A stretch of DNA of 22,107 nt from HRBIN01 sp038891515 (GTDB taxonomy: Archaea > Thermoproteota > Nitrososphaeria_A > Caldarchaeales > Caldarchaeaceae), in NCBI GenBank assembly GCA_038891515.1, contig JAWAEB010000021.1, positions 1-22,107 of the forward strand, given 5' to 3'. The translations under genes were made by a program, and so were the position numbers. The first letter of the stretch is position 1. Each line of letters starts with the position of its first letter. The notes beneath the pieces were generated by a model. That model made no database searches. It was not told where the DNA came from and saw only the letters and a program-made list of their open reading frames with translations. Shown here piece by piece: positions 1-7,388 of the stretch.

Positions 1-851
1 GCTCTTCTAAGAGACTCGTTAAGGCTCCTTCCTTTCAGTCTTGACGTGATGAACGTGCCTGCGAATGCATCTCCAGCCCCTATAGGGTCTTCCACATAAA
101 CCGGTATGGCCTCCACAGAAACTCTCTCATCCCTTGTTGCAGCCAGTGCACCCCGCTCCCCCAGCTTAAGCACAACAGTATCAACTCCCATGCCAAGAAA
201 AATCTTGATCACATCATCTATGTCTGAGGTACTTAGCAGTACTGATGCGTCGGCCGGGTCCGTGAAAAGTATGTCAGTCTTCTCAATGATGGGCGTTAGC
301 GTCTGCACAGCTCTATCCCCTGACTTCCAGAGAACTGGCCTGATGTTGGTGTCGAAGGAGACCTGCACGCCTCTCGAGACAGCCGAGTCCACAGCCTTGA
401 ACGTAGCAGCCCTGGCCGTCTCGCTTAGGGCCGGCGTTATACCTGTCACATGGAAGACCTTGGCTGACCCTACATATTCGGGCTTGACGTCGTCTGGCGA
501 GAGCCTGCTCCCAGCTGAGCCTGACCTATAGTAGAACATTTTACTCTTTGACGGTATGGGAAACCCCCTCTGGACGAAATATATACCCGTAGGTGCTTCT
601 CGGTCAACTCTTATCTGGGAAACGTCGACGTTCTCACCCCTCACCCAGTTGATTATACTTCTTCCAAACTCGTCGTCACCCACCCTCGTGATCAGCCCAG
701 AGTCTAGGCCCTGCCTGCTCGCACATACTGCGACTGTTGTCTCAGCCCCCGCCACATGACGTTCAAAAAGGTTGACGTGTCTGAGCGGTCCCCTGGTCAC
801 GGCGTTAAGCTGGATGAGTGATTCTCCTAACGTCACTAGTGTGGGTGACAT
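1..851 (-). CDS. kdgK: 2-keto-3-deoxygluconate (KDG) kinase, PfkB family, C-terminus cut by window start
   Basis: Ribokinase/PfkB-family sugar kinase, most likely phosphorylating KDG (or KDGal) to KDPG with ATP in the cytoplasm, as in the semi-phosphorylative Entner-Doudoroff pathway. About 283 residues are visible. The N-terminus reads MSPTLVTLGESLIQ; the glycine-rich substrate region lies near residues 33-60; the segment YYRSGSAGSRLSP (107-119) resembles archaeal KDG kinases; DTNIRPVLW (167-175) is the second substrate strand; DPIGAGDAFAG (255-265) carries the catalytic Asp at 261. Archaeal KDG kinases are about 310 residues, so only the last helix region is missing. The ATG at 851 lies 2 bases after the stop of the upstream aldolase gene, so the two are almost certainly co-transcribed and may be translationally coupled. 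Substrate choice (KDG rather than fructose or ribose) rests on this neighbour and the SAGSRLSP segment. Confidence 0.88.
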   Translation of the reverse strand, partial: MSPTLVTLGESLIQLNAVTRGPLRHVNLFERHVAGAETTVAVCASRQGLDSGLITRVGDDEFGRSIINWVRGENVDVSQIRVDREAPTGIYFVQRGFPIPSKSKMFYYRSGSAGSRLSPDDVKPEYVGSAKVFHVTGITPALSETARAATFKAVDSAVSRGVQVSFDTNIRPVLWKSGDRAVQTLTPIIEKTDILFTDPADASVLLSTSDIDDVIKIFLGMGVDTVVLKLGERGALAATRDERVSVEAIPVYVEDPIGAGDAFAGTFITSRLKGRSLNESLRR

Positions 852-853
852 GG

Positions 854-1741
854 CTACAGCCTTATCTCTTCCTCTCTCGGTAGAAGCCTCTCCAACGTGC
901 TTGCCTCTTCGACTGTCAGCTGACGGGTGGGCGGAATCGGGCCGCCTACGTCTAACCCCCTCAGCTTGAGCGCATAGCGGTTGGACGCCATGTCGGGCCC
1001 AACCTTCTTGAGTATTGCCCTTATCATGTTCAGCTTGGCCTGCAGTTTTAGGGCCTCACTGGGCTTCCCCATTCTCACAAACTCGAAAATAGCTTGGGCT
1101 ATCTCGGGGTAAATGGTTGCAAGTGAGCTTACGTGTACTTTGTATCCGATGATGAAGCTGTAAGACATTAGGTGGTCACCACCTGCTGCGAGGAATCTGC
1201 TGCCCCTGAATCGGCTGATTATCTGGAGGAGATAGTCAGGGTCTCCGCTGCTCTCTTTAAGTCCCACCGCAGGCTTCACGGTCTCCAGTATCCTCTGAAG
1301 CCCATCAATCAGGACAGTATATCCCTGACGTCCCGGATTGTTGTAGACCAGCACGGGGACCGCCGATATGTCGGTGATGGACTGGTAGTAGGTTATGAGG
1401 GAGTCGGTGTCGTATCTGTAGTAGAATGGCGCCACCGCTGAGACCGCATGTGCGCCTATCCTGGATGCATGTCTAGTAAGGTGTCTCACCGTATCCATGT
1501 CGGATGCTCCTACATGAACTATAACGAGCCCGCTGGAGCCGGCATACTCCACAGCAGCTTCAGCCACCTCCATTCTCGCCTCACGTCCCAGCTTTACACC
1601 CTCGCCCGTGGTTCCCAGCACAAAGAATCCACGTACGCCGTGTCTGATGTGAAACTCTATCAATTCAGCCATCTTGTCCCTATATTGTACTGATGGTGTT
1701 AGAAGTGCGGATATTATCCCCTCAAACTTGTCCAGCTCCAT
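854..1741 (-). CDS. kdgA: KDG/KDPG aldolase-type enzyme of the DHDPS/N-acetylneuraminate lyase family
   Basis: Class I (Schiff-base) aldolase of the dihydrodipicolinate synthase superfamily. Next to a KDG kinase it most likely cleaves KDG or KDPG to pyruvate plus glyceraldehyde (3-phosphate). Numbered from the chosen start, the family motif GTTGEG is at 43-48, the catalytic tyrosine in VYNNPGRQG is Y133, and the Schiff-base lysine in GLKESSGD is K162. At 295 residues it has the usual size. An in-frame ATG at 1759 would add six residues (MKTPVG). I prefer 1741 because a TATA-like CTAAATAC at 1765-1772 sits 27 bases upstream, the spacing seen for other leaderless genes here, and because the family usually starts just before the first strand (IISALLTPS). 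A true dihydrodipicolinate synthase or another pyruvate aldolase cannot be excluded from sequence alone. Confidence 0.85.
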   Translation of the reverse strand: MELDKFEGIISALLTPSVQYRDKMAELIEFHIRHGVRGFFVLGTTGEGVKLGREARMEVAEAAVEYAGSSGLVIVHVGASDMDTVRHLTRHASRIGAHAVSAVAPFYYRYDTDSLITYYQSITDISAVPVLVYNNPGRQGYTVLIDGLQRILETVKPAVGLKESSGDPDYLLQIISRFRGSRFLAAGGDHLMSYSFIIGYKVHVSSLATIYPEIAQAIFEFVRMGKPSEALKLQAKLNMIRAILKKVGPDMASNRYALKLRGLDVGGPIPPTRQLTVEEASTLERLLPREEEIRL

Positions 1742-1820
1742 CCCGACCGGAGTCTTCATGTGATGTATTTAGCGGTTTTGTGATTTGTTTATTTGCCGGA
1801 GTAGCTGACATAAGGCGGGT

Positions 1821-2585
1821 ATGAGGGAGAATAGGCTTAGGGAGAAGCTCATGGTTGGAAAGCCATGTGTGGGCACCTTTGCCACAATTCCAAACCCCGC
1901 CGTGGTCGAGTTGATAGCACTCTCCGGCTTCGACTTTGTGATAATTGACATGGAGCACGGAATCCTGAATTATGAGAGTGTGGAAAACATGGTTAGGGCT
2001 GGGGATGTCCACGGCCTAACCTCCATAGTAAGGGTGCGGGAAAACCGGGAGAGTGATATACTCTCGGCACTCGAGACTGGCGCCCAGGGTGTGGAGGTAC
2101 CCCATGTGGAATCGGCTGAGGATGCTCAAAGAGCTGTGGGGGCAGCCAAGTATGCACCGATGGGGATGCGGGGTGTTTCGCCATACACACGTGCCGGGGG
2201 ATACTCCAGCATACCGCCCCACGAGCATTTCCTAACATCCAACAGGGAGACCATGATCGTCCTACATATAGAGGGGAGAGAGGGTGTAGAGAACATGGAC
2301 TCGATTCTCAGAGTTGAGGGGGTTGACGTCCTCTTCGCCGGCCCTTATGACCTCTCACAGGCCTATGGTGTCCCCGGTGATGTGGAGGATCCCAAGGTGT
2401 TGGGCGCAATCAACAAGTTGATTGAGAGATGCGGCTCTAGGGGTAGATGGGCTGGAACATTCGCACCCGATGTGGATAAGGCGAGGCGCTGGATAACCGC
2501 CGGTATAAAGTATGTCGCATACTCTGTTGATTCGGGAATATTCTACAACGCCTTGAAGCAGGCTTTGGACGATATTAGGGGGTAG
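1821..2585 (+). CDS. HpcH/HpaI-family class II aldolase (2-keto-3-deoxyglucarate / 4-hydroxy-2-oxoheptanedioate type)
   Basis: Metal-dependent pyruvate aldolase of the HpaI/GarL family (254 residues), cleaving 2-keto-3-deoxy sugar diacids or similar 4-hydroxy-2-oxoacids to pyruvate plus an aldehyde. Visible family residues: IIDMEHG with the catalytic His at 46, the Arg in IVRVRE (about 71, pyruvate-binding), GAQGVEVPHV (88-97), the metal ligand Glu in LHIEGREG (about 151) and the metal ligand Asp in AGPYDLSQ (about 177). All are close to the positions known for E. coli HpaI. It is divergent from the KDG aldolase gene across a short spacer; a TATA-like TTTATTTG at 1788-1795 is about 29 bases upstream, so translation may be leaderless. 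Its stop TAG (2583-2585) directly abuts the stop of the convergent PLP-enzyme gene. The exact substrate is unknown; the location suggests sugar-acid or aromatic-acid breakdown. Confidence 0.87.
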   Translation: MRENRLREKLMVGKPCVGTFATIPNPAVVELIALSGFDFVIIDMEHGILNYESVENMVRAGDVHGLTSIVRVRENRESDILSALETGAQGVEVPHVESAEDAQRAVGAAKYAPMGMRGVSPYTRAGGYSSIPPHEHFLTSNRETMIVLHIEGREGVENMDSILRVEGVDVLFAGPYDLSQAYGVPGDVEDPKVLGAINKLIERCGSRGRWAGTFAPDVDKARRWITAGIKYVAYSVDSGIFYNALKQALDDIRG

Positions 2586-3668
2586 CTATGTCACCTTGCC
2601 CCTAGCCTTGATCTCCCACTTCCTGACCACCCTTTCACCTTCCAGTCCATACATCAGGTCGAATTGGTTTACGCATGGGCAGACATGGTAGGGGATGAAC
2701 TCAAGCATGTCGCCCAGCTTAACCCTCTCCGAAGCCTCTACAGAGAGTCTGGCCCAGCCGTGCTCCTCTGAGAACTTGTAGATCTCTACGCCGTCGAGAG
2801 TCACGCATACGGGATATTTGCCCATATCTAGGTGAAATGATTTGGAGCCTGCATCAACAACACATCTGTCTGGCGAGGTTTTGCTCATGACAGTCGTGAG
2901 GACATGTAACGCGCAGGTCTCTCTTGTGGCTGCTTCCCTCTCCACTAAGTACCAGTCGTTGAATACATACATCCCTGGCTGTAGCTCTGTCACCCCATCG
3001 TAACGGCCGCTTATCTTGACGGTGGCGGACGAACCCACGCTCACCTCATCCGGCTCTATCCCCTTATGTTTCATCAGCTTAACGGCCTGAAGTGTCGCTT
3101 TCACAGCCGCATCTATAAGCCCATGTCTCTCTTCCCTTAAGATGGGCGAGCCTGCATGCCCCTCATAGCCCATCACGCCTACCAGATGAAGCCCATCCGT
3201 CTTAATGACTTGCTCAGCCAGAAGCCACGCCTTCTCAGGTGCAGCTCCTGTCCTATGCATGCCGCAATCCACATCCACATATACACCGATCTCCACACCT
3301 GCCTCCTTACTTGATTTACCCAGTTCCTGGATATTCTCCTTATCATCTACAGCCACTGAAATCTTGACCTTCTCAGCTAGTCTCATCAAGCGGGACATCT
3401 TGTGTTTCCCCACCACCTCATTGCTCACGAATATATCGGATATCCCCGCCTCAGCCATCACCTCAGCCTCACCAAGCTTCTGCACACATATACCATTTGC
3501 GCCTGCCTCCAGCTGCATCCAAGCTATCTCGGGGACTTTGTGGGTTTTTACGTGTGGTCTGAGCTTCCTGCCTAGGCTCCTCGCAAAATCCGCCATGTCC
3601 CCAATGTTTTTCCTGAGAAGTTGCACATCCACCAACAGGGCAGGTGTGTCCAAGTCGTCCCTTTCCAT
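2586..3668 (-). CDS. D-threonine aldolase / D-serine dehydratase-like PLP enzyme (alanine racemase N-terminal fold)
   Basis: Fold-type III PLP enzyme of 360 residues. The N-terminal TIM barrel carries the PLP lysine motif RPHVKTHK (37-44, Schiff-base Lys at 41), and the C-terminal D-serine dehydratase-like domain ends with YHVCPCVN (327-334). This contains the HxC metal-binding pair (H328, C330) known from D-serine dehydratases and D-threonine aldolases. Likely reactions are cleavage of D-threonine (or another beta-hydroxy D-amino acid) to glycine plus aldehyde, or dehydration of D-serine; sequence does not separate them. The ATG at 3666-3668 is 27 bases from a TATA-like GCTTATCA (3691-3698), which overlaps the stop of the upstream MOSC gene, so this gene seems to have its own promoter. 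Its stop abuts that of the convergent HpaI-type aldolase with no gap. Confidence 0.87.
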   Translation of the reverse strand: MERDDLDTPALLVDVQLLRKNIGDMADFARSLGRKLRPHVKTHKVPEIAWMQLEAGANGICVQKLGEAEVMAEAGISDIFVSNEVVGKHKMSRLMRLAEKVKISVAVDDKENIQELGKSSKEAGVEIGVYVDVDCGMHRTGAAPEKAWLLAEQVIKTDGLHLVGVMGYEGHAGSPILREERHGLIDAAVKATLQAVKLMKHKGIEPDEVSVGSSATVKISGRYDGVTELQPGMYVFNDWYLVEREAATRETCALHVLTTVMSKTSPDRCVVDAGSKSFHLDMGKYPVCVTLDGVEIYKFSEEHGWARLSVEASERVKLGDMLEFIPYHVCPCVNQFDLMYGLEGERVVRKWEIKARGKVT

Positions 3669-3690
3669 GGCTAATCATTCCCAAGCTCTA

Positions 3691-3698
3691 TGATAAGC
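3691..3698 (-). promoter_or_regulatory. TATA box for the D-threonine aldolase-like gene
   Basis: Minus-strand GCTTATCA is centred 27 bases before the ATG at 3668 and touches the stop codon of the MOSC gene (3699-3701). The spacing fits leaderless initiation, as elsewhere in the window. Confidence 0.5.
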
Positions 3699-4457
3699 TT
3701 ATAGAAGCTTGACGGCGTCCCCGACCCTAACCACACCAGGTCTCAATACCTCGGCATAAAACCCGGCATAACCACCATACAGCCTGTAAATGGTCTTTAG
3801 GATGTTTAGGTCGGTATCCAATCCATGCTGGGGAAGTGTTGTGACAACGCAGCGGCGTGTTCTACGTATCACCTTTATATGGGCTTCACCCACCTGCAAA
3901 GAGACACCTAGCACCTTTCTCTCGTCCAAATCACTCTCTGCTCCCAAGAGAATGTTGGGTCTAAATCTTTCAACTCCAACCTTACCGCTGGGTATTACCC
4001 GAGCTATTGACTGGATGTTCTCCGAGGTTATGAGATGGATGGGCGCGGAGTCGAAGAAGGTTCCGGATAGTGTTTTACCCACCTCATACTCGCTCCTATG
4101 GATGAGCTCACCAATCCTAGGCCAGTAGCCTAGATATTCCAGCTCACCGCAGGCCTGCGCCACCAGCCTAACCCGCCTACCGAGATATTGTGATAGCAGA
4201 TCGTCGGCGTTCTCCATATCCAGCTTCCTCCCTGCTGGTAGATGGATGGCCAGTTGGCCATTCTGGAGACTTGCCTTAATCGTGAGAAGTTTGGACCAGA
4301 GCTTAGGGTTTTTGGCGGTAACAACCATCCCAGTCTCGGCGTCCACAAGAGCGTAGGAGCGGTCTCCCGCTACCCCCATCTCTCCTAAGTAAGCCTCGTC
4401 AAGTTTCTCTCCTAACATAGATTTTACTGGATATCGCCAGAGGCCCTCAATATACAT
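3699..4457 (-). CDS. MOSC-domain protein (mARC/YcbX-like, molybdenum-cofactor binding family)
   Basis: Cytoplasmic protein of 252 residues with the two-part architecture of YcbX/mARC relatives: an N-terminal beta-barrel domain (GLWRYPVKSMLGE, 5-17; GVAGDRSYALVD, 28-39) and a C-terminal MOSC domain containing ERFRPNILLG and RTRRCVVTT. The conserved Cys in RCVVTT is the proposed Mo ligand in this family, whose studied members reduce N-hydroxylated compounds; the partner reductase and substrate cannot be told here. No transmembrane anchor is seen. The gene lies 6 bases downstream of the AlaX-like stop codon, and the sequence between them holds a strong Shine-Dalgarno site, so the two form an operon. 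A Mo-cofactor role agrees with the MobA-like, PCD-like and Mo-hydroxylase genes in the same window. Confidence 0.88.
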   Translation of the reverse strand: MYIEGLWRYPVKSMLGEKLDEAYLGEMGVAGDRSYALVDAETGMVVTAKNPKLWSKLLTIKASLQNGQLAIHLPAGRKLDMENADDLLSQYLGRRVRLVAQACGELEYLGYWPRIGELIHRSEYEVGKTLSGTFFDSAPIHLITSENIQSIARVIPSGKVGVERFRPNILLGAESDLDERKVLGVSLQVGEAHIKVIRRTRRCVVTTLPQHGLDTDLNILKTIYRLYGGYAGFYAEVLRPGVVRVGDAVKLL

Positions 4458-4463
4458 TGATAT

Positions 4464-4470
4464 TCACCTC
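4464..4470 (-). promoter_or_regulatory. Shine-Dalgarno site of the MOSC gene
   Basis: Minus-strand GAGGTGA lies 6 bases before the ATG at 4457 and overlaps the stop codon of the upstream AlaX-like gene. It matches the archaeal anti-SD and contrasts with the leaderless first genes of the window's transcription units. Confidence 0.65.
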
Positions 4471-4760
4471 AGGTCATGGCTAGGTTGAGACTCGTTAGTC
4501 CTATCAACCTCCAGCTCCACATCTGGTGCCATTCCAACCACTCTAGAAATAATTCTACCATCATCCAATACAGTATCGGTTACATCTACTCGAATGTAGC
4601 CACATAGAGGGGTGCCTGTGCCCTGGGTCAGACCATCTCCATCGGGGTGGAAGGCGGTCCTATCCAACACTAGGGGACCAGATGTGGGCTTCACAGCAAT
4701 AGTCCTGAAGGCCTCAAGATCGATGTCATCCATGCATAGAAGTTCGGTCCGGCTGTCCAT
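4464..4760 (-). CDS. AlaX-like protein consisting of the N-terminal (non-catalytic) domain only; probable truncation
   Basis: 98 residues resembling the N-terminal beta-barrel of AlaX, the stand-alone alanyl-tRNA editing proteins (also the domain before the AlaRS editing site). The segment VLDRTAFHPDGDGLTQGTG (31-49) corresponds to the usual LDRTAFYPEGGGQPxDxG, and LDDGRIISRVVG and DVELEVDRT follow in order. It stops exactly where AlaX normally continues into the catalytic domain with the zinc-binding HxxxH and CxxxH motifs; those are absent here and in the next 300 bases in all frames I read. A TATA-like GCTTATTG (4783-4790) lies 27 bases upstream of the ATG, and the gene leads the MOSC operon, so it is probably transcribed. 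It may be a decaying remnant left by a deletion joined to the MOSC gene, or a retained small domain of unknown role. Confidence 0.65.
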   Translation of the reverse strand: MDSRTELLCMDDIDLEAFRTIAVKPTSGPLVLDRTAFHPDGDGLTQGTGTPLCGYIRVDVTDTVLDDGRIISRVVGMAPDVELEVDRTNESQPSHDLR

Positions 4761-4782
4761 AAAGTTGGGGGGCCAAACAGCC

Positions 4783-4790
4783 CAATAAGC
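4783..4790 (-). promoter_or_regulatory. TATA box for the AlaX-like / MOSC operon
   Basis: Minus-strand GCTTATTG is centred about 27 bases from the ATG at 4760, giving a predicted leaderless transcript. Confidence 0.5.
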
Positions 4791-4875
4791 ATATTCCCAC
4801 CGGTAACAAGGTATCTATGGTGTCTGCGTCGGGGCATTTCCGTGAGGGTCAAGCTGCCCGTTTGCTGTCCGTTGA

Positions 4876-4884
4876 CCTTTTTAA
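4876..4884 (+). promoter_or_regulatory. TATA box for the CBS/HPF-like gene
   Basis: CCTTTTTAA is a good archaeal box A. It lies inside the longest reading frame (which would open at 4817), so it argues for translation starting at the ATG at 4919, about 12 bases after the expected transcription start. Confidence 0.6.
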
Positions 4885-4918
4885 GCGGTTGATGGGTGTG
4901 TGGAAAGGATGGCAGACC

Positions 4919-6082
4919 ATGATTGGCTTAGTCGCGGAGGCAATGTCAACAGAGTTCCAGCAAGTATATGATGACGACCCATTAACCAAAGCTCTAGGTA
5001 CCTTCGCCGAGACTGGGGTCAACACAATTGTGGTGGTGGAGAGGACGACAGGCAGTCTTTACGGCGTCATAAGTAAGAAGATTATGCTGAAGCCACGTCT
5101 CAACCCCACTAACGTCTTGGTTAGGACCTTCTCGATAAAGCCCCCAATGATAAGGCCGGATGACGACTTGGCTGAAGCCGCCAAGCTTATGCTTGGCAGC
5201 GACCTCAAGGCCGCACCGGTGGTCTCTGAGGGGAAACCTGTCGGTATGCTCCACGCCTCCAGTATTGTGAAGAAAGCTGCGGCGCATGTAGGACGTGTCA
5301 GGGTGGCTGATGTGATGACGCGGGAGCCGGTTGTGATGTCAGCCTCGGAGACTGTGGGTAAGGCGATCTCTCTCATGAGAGACTATGGCATCTCTAGGGT
5401 TCCGGTGGTTGAGGGAGGCCGTCTGGTGGGAATTGTTACGGTCCACGACATCTTAGAGAAAATAGTCAAACCCCGTGAGAAGGTGTCCAAGGGAGACTTG
5501 GTGGGAGAGAAGGTGGCCACTCTCGGTAATCAGGTATCCAGCATCATGACCAAGCAAGTCCATACAATATCTCAGAATGAGAAGCTTGTACGGGCCATAG
5601 AGAAGATGGACGATCTGGGAATCACATCACTCGTGGTGACTGAGAGGGGACGCGTTGTGGGAATAATCACGCTCATGGACGCTTTAGAGCCAATAGCCGC
5701 GCTAGCCTCCAAAGCCCAAGCAACCCTCAACGTACAAGTCTCGTACAAGCTGCCAAGCATCGACATTGAAGACAAGGACAGGGTGATGGATGTAGTGAAC
5801 CAGTTCGTGAAAAGGTTTGGCTCCTCTGTGGGAACAGGTAACCTCAGCCTCTATTTTAAAGCGCATAAGGAGAAGCATGGGGATATGCATCTAATACACT
5901 GTCGGGCCAGACTCAACACGGACAAATACCAGTTTGTGGGGTTGGGTGAGGCGTGGAGGGCGGATTTTGCGGCCCGCACGGCTCTTGAGAGGATTGAGAG
6001 GCAGTTTCTGGTGAGGAGGGAGTTAGCGGCAAGATACCCGTATGCTGATGAAATTCTTGACAGACTAGCCGAGTCCTTCTAA
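4919..6082 (+). CDS. Four-CBS-domain protein with C-terminal HPF/ribosome-hibernation-like domain
   Basis: 387-residue cytoplasmic protein. Four CBS motifs run in tandem over roughly residues 5-245 (starts marked by AEAMSTEFQQVYDDDP, FSIKPPMIRPDDD, ADVMTREPVVMSASE and SSIMTKQVHTISQNE), forming two Bateman modules that usually bind adenine nucleotides. The last about 120 residues have a beta-alpha-beta-beta-beta-alpha pattern (LNVQVSY, DRVMDVVNQFVKRFG, NLSLYFKAHKEK, DMHLIHCRARLN, RTALERIERQF), as in HPF/YfiA ribosome-hibernation factors. I infer a nucleotide-sensing, ribosome-associated or stress role. The start at 4919 is chosen because the box A at 4876-4884 lies inside the longer frame. The stop overlaps that of the convergent zinc-ribbon gene by three bases. 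Confidence 0.85.
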   Translation: MIGLVAEAMSTEFQQVYDDDPLTKALGTFAETGVNTIVVVERTTGSLYGVISKKIMLKPRLNPTNVLVRTFSIKPPMIRPDDDLAEAAKLMLGSDLKAAPVVSEGKPVGMLHASSIVKKAAAHVGRVRVADVMTREPVVMSASETVGKAISLMRDYGISRVPVVEGGRLVGIVTVHDILEKIVKPREKVSKGDLVGEKVATLGNQVSSIMTKQVHTISQNEKLVRAIEKMDDLGITSLVVTERGRVVGIITLMDALEPIAALASKAQATLNVQVSYKLPSIDIEDKDRVMDVVNQFVKRFGSSVGTGNLSLYFKAHKEKHGDMHLIHCRARLNTDKYQFVGLGEAWRADFAARTALERIERQFLVRRELAARYPYADEILDRLAESF

Positions 6083-6243
6083 TCATTTTCGAACTCGCGC
6101 AACATCCTCCTATAGTCTTCAGCTGCCATCTCAATGACAACCGGTCCCACGTAGTCGCAGTTGCTGCAACGATAGACCTTGCCCAAGTATCCTCCTAAGT
6201 GGAGCGTGAGCTGGGCCCTCTTGCAGATGGGGCATATCTCCAC
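6079..6243 (-). CDS. Small zinc-ribbon protein (54 aa)
   Basis: 54-residue protein. It begins VEICPICKR and has a second pair in YRCSNCDYVG; the two CxxC knuckles (C4/C7 and C26/C29) are spaced as in a rubredoxin-like or zinc-ribbon fold, followed by a hydrophobic strand (GPVVIEM) and an amphipathic helix. GTG at 6243 is the best start, with AAGGATAG just upstream and the Mrp-ATPase stop 14 bases before it, so it is the second gene of the Mrp unit. Its stop TAG (6079-6081) lies within the end of the convergent CBS gene. It could be a nucleic-acid- or protein-binding adaptor; no specific function can be given. Confidence 0.72.
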   Translation of the reverse strand: MEICPICKRAQLTLHLGGYLGKVYRCSNCDYVGPVVIEMAAEDYRRMLREFEND

Positions 6244-6257
6244 AATACTATCCTTAT

Positions 6258-7322
6258 TTAAGGCGCCTCACCTGCTATGCCATGGGCTAGTATGCTTATT
6301 CTTGCGGCCAGCCTACCTGACAACTCCATGAACATTTTGGCGGGAACAGAGTCCGGCTGAGAGACGATGATGGGCTCACCAGCCTCATGGTGCAGTCCAA
6401 TCTCGGGTATGAGGGGAATCTCACCTAGGATCGGTACTTGGTGCTCCTCAGCCATTCTGGGGACTACGCTCCTCCCGAAGATGTCAGCTCTCTTCCCACA
6501 GTACGGACATATGAAGTAGCTCATGTTCTCCACTATCCCAACTATGGGAATTCCTAGCCTCCTAAACATCCTGAGAGCCTTAGCGGCTATGGCCGCTGCA
6601 GCATCCTGCGGCGTAGTGACTATAACGATTCCCGTGAGGGGCATTGTCTGTGCCAGCGTGAGAGGTGAGTCACCCGTCCCCGGCGGTAGGTCCACTATGA
6701 GGTAGTCCAGCTCCCCCCACTCTGTCTCAGTTAGAAGCTGCTTGACAGCACTCGCCACCATGGGGCCACGCCAGATCACCGGCGAGTCATCTTGGACAAA
6801 AAGCCCCAAGGAGATAACCTCCAGCCCGTGGGAGGTCTTGGCTGGCAGTATCCCACCCTTCACCCCCTTCTTAGGCCAATCCACAACCTTCACTATCTTG
6901 GGTACAGTCGGGCCGTAGATATCAGCGTCAACCAACCCCACCTTTGCGCCCGAGAGCATCAGACCGTAAGCTAAGTTGACAGCTATCGTGGACTTCCCCA
7001 CCCCTCCCTTGCCGCTCGCTACGGCCACCACATTCTTTATCGTCTCAAACCCCTCTGCCGTAGGCGGCCTAGCTGACCAGACCCTTGACGAAACTTTCAT
7101 CTCTACTCCCCTCACTCCCGGAAGAGCCTCCACCGCTGCGCGTGCCTCCCTCTGTATCTGCTCATTGTAGGGGCAGGCAGGGGTGGTCAGCTCAAGCGTG
7201 AATGCCACCCTACCATCATCGACTCTTACATCCCTTATCATCTTAAGCCTGACTATGTCCAGCTTTAGGTCTGGATCGATGACTTTGGAGAGGGCTTTCA
7301 GCACTTCGTCAGGGGTTACCAA
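6258..7322 (-). CDS. Mrp/NBP35-type iron-sulfur cluster carrier ATPase with N-terminal MIP18 domain
   Basis: P-loop ATPase of the Mrp/NBP35/ApbC family that carries and transfers [4Fe-4S] clusters to apo-proteins in the cytosol. Domain order: MIP18/DUF59-like (about 1-80, with EVLKALSKVIDPDL and LTTPACPYN) followed by the ATPase. The deviant Walker A SGKGGVGKS is at 103-111, switch I is VDADIYGPTVP, Walker B is YLIVDLPPGTGD, and the bridging cluster motif CPYC lies in SYFICPYCGKRAD. The length of 354 residues is normal. The frame stays open to an ATG at 7394, but that would overlap the divergent MobA-like gene; the TTG at 7322 gives the typical N-terminus (VTPDEVLKAL) and is preferred. It is probably co-transcribed with the small zinc-ribbon gene. 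A role in maturing Fe-S and Mo enzymes fits the neighbourhood. Confidence 0.92.
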   Translation of the reverse strand: MVTPDEVLKALSKVIDPDLKLDIVRLKMIRDVRVDDGRVAFTLELTTPACPYNEQIQREARAAVEALPGVRGVEMKVSSRVWSARPPTAEGFETIKNVVAVASGKGGVGKSTIAVNLAYGLMLSGAKVGLVDADIYGPTVPKIVKVVDWPKKGVKGGILPAKTSHGLEVISLGLFVQDDSPVIWRGPMVASAVKQLLTETEWGELDYLIVDLPPGTGDSPLTLAQTMPLTGIVIVTTPQDAAAAIAAKALRMFRRLGIPIVGIVENMSYFICPYCGKRADIFGRSVVPRMAEEHQVPILGEIPLIPEIGLHHEAGEPIIVSQPDSVPAKMFMELSGRLAARISILAHGIAGEAP

Positions 7323-7388
7323 GCCGTGGGTGGGTTGGGCGCTAACTATTTTAGCATTTTGCGAATACCAGAAAGGGGTGCGGTCCAG

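Noticed and set aside
106..759. Plus-strand frames opposite the KDG kinase
   Set aside because: The minus strand here encodes a clear PfkB protein with GAGDAFAG; these frames are rich in Ser/Thr/Pro and look like antisense shadows.
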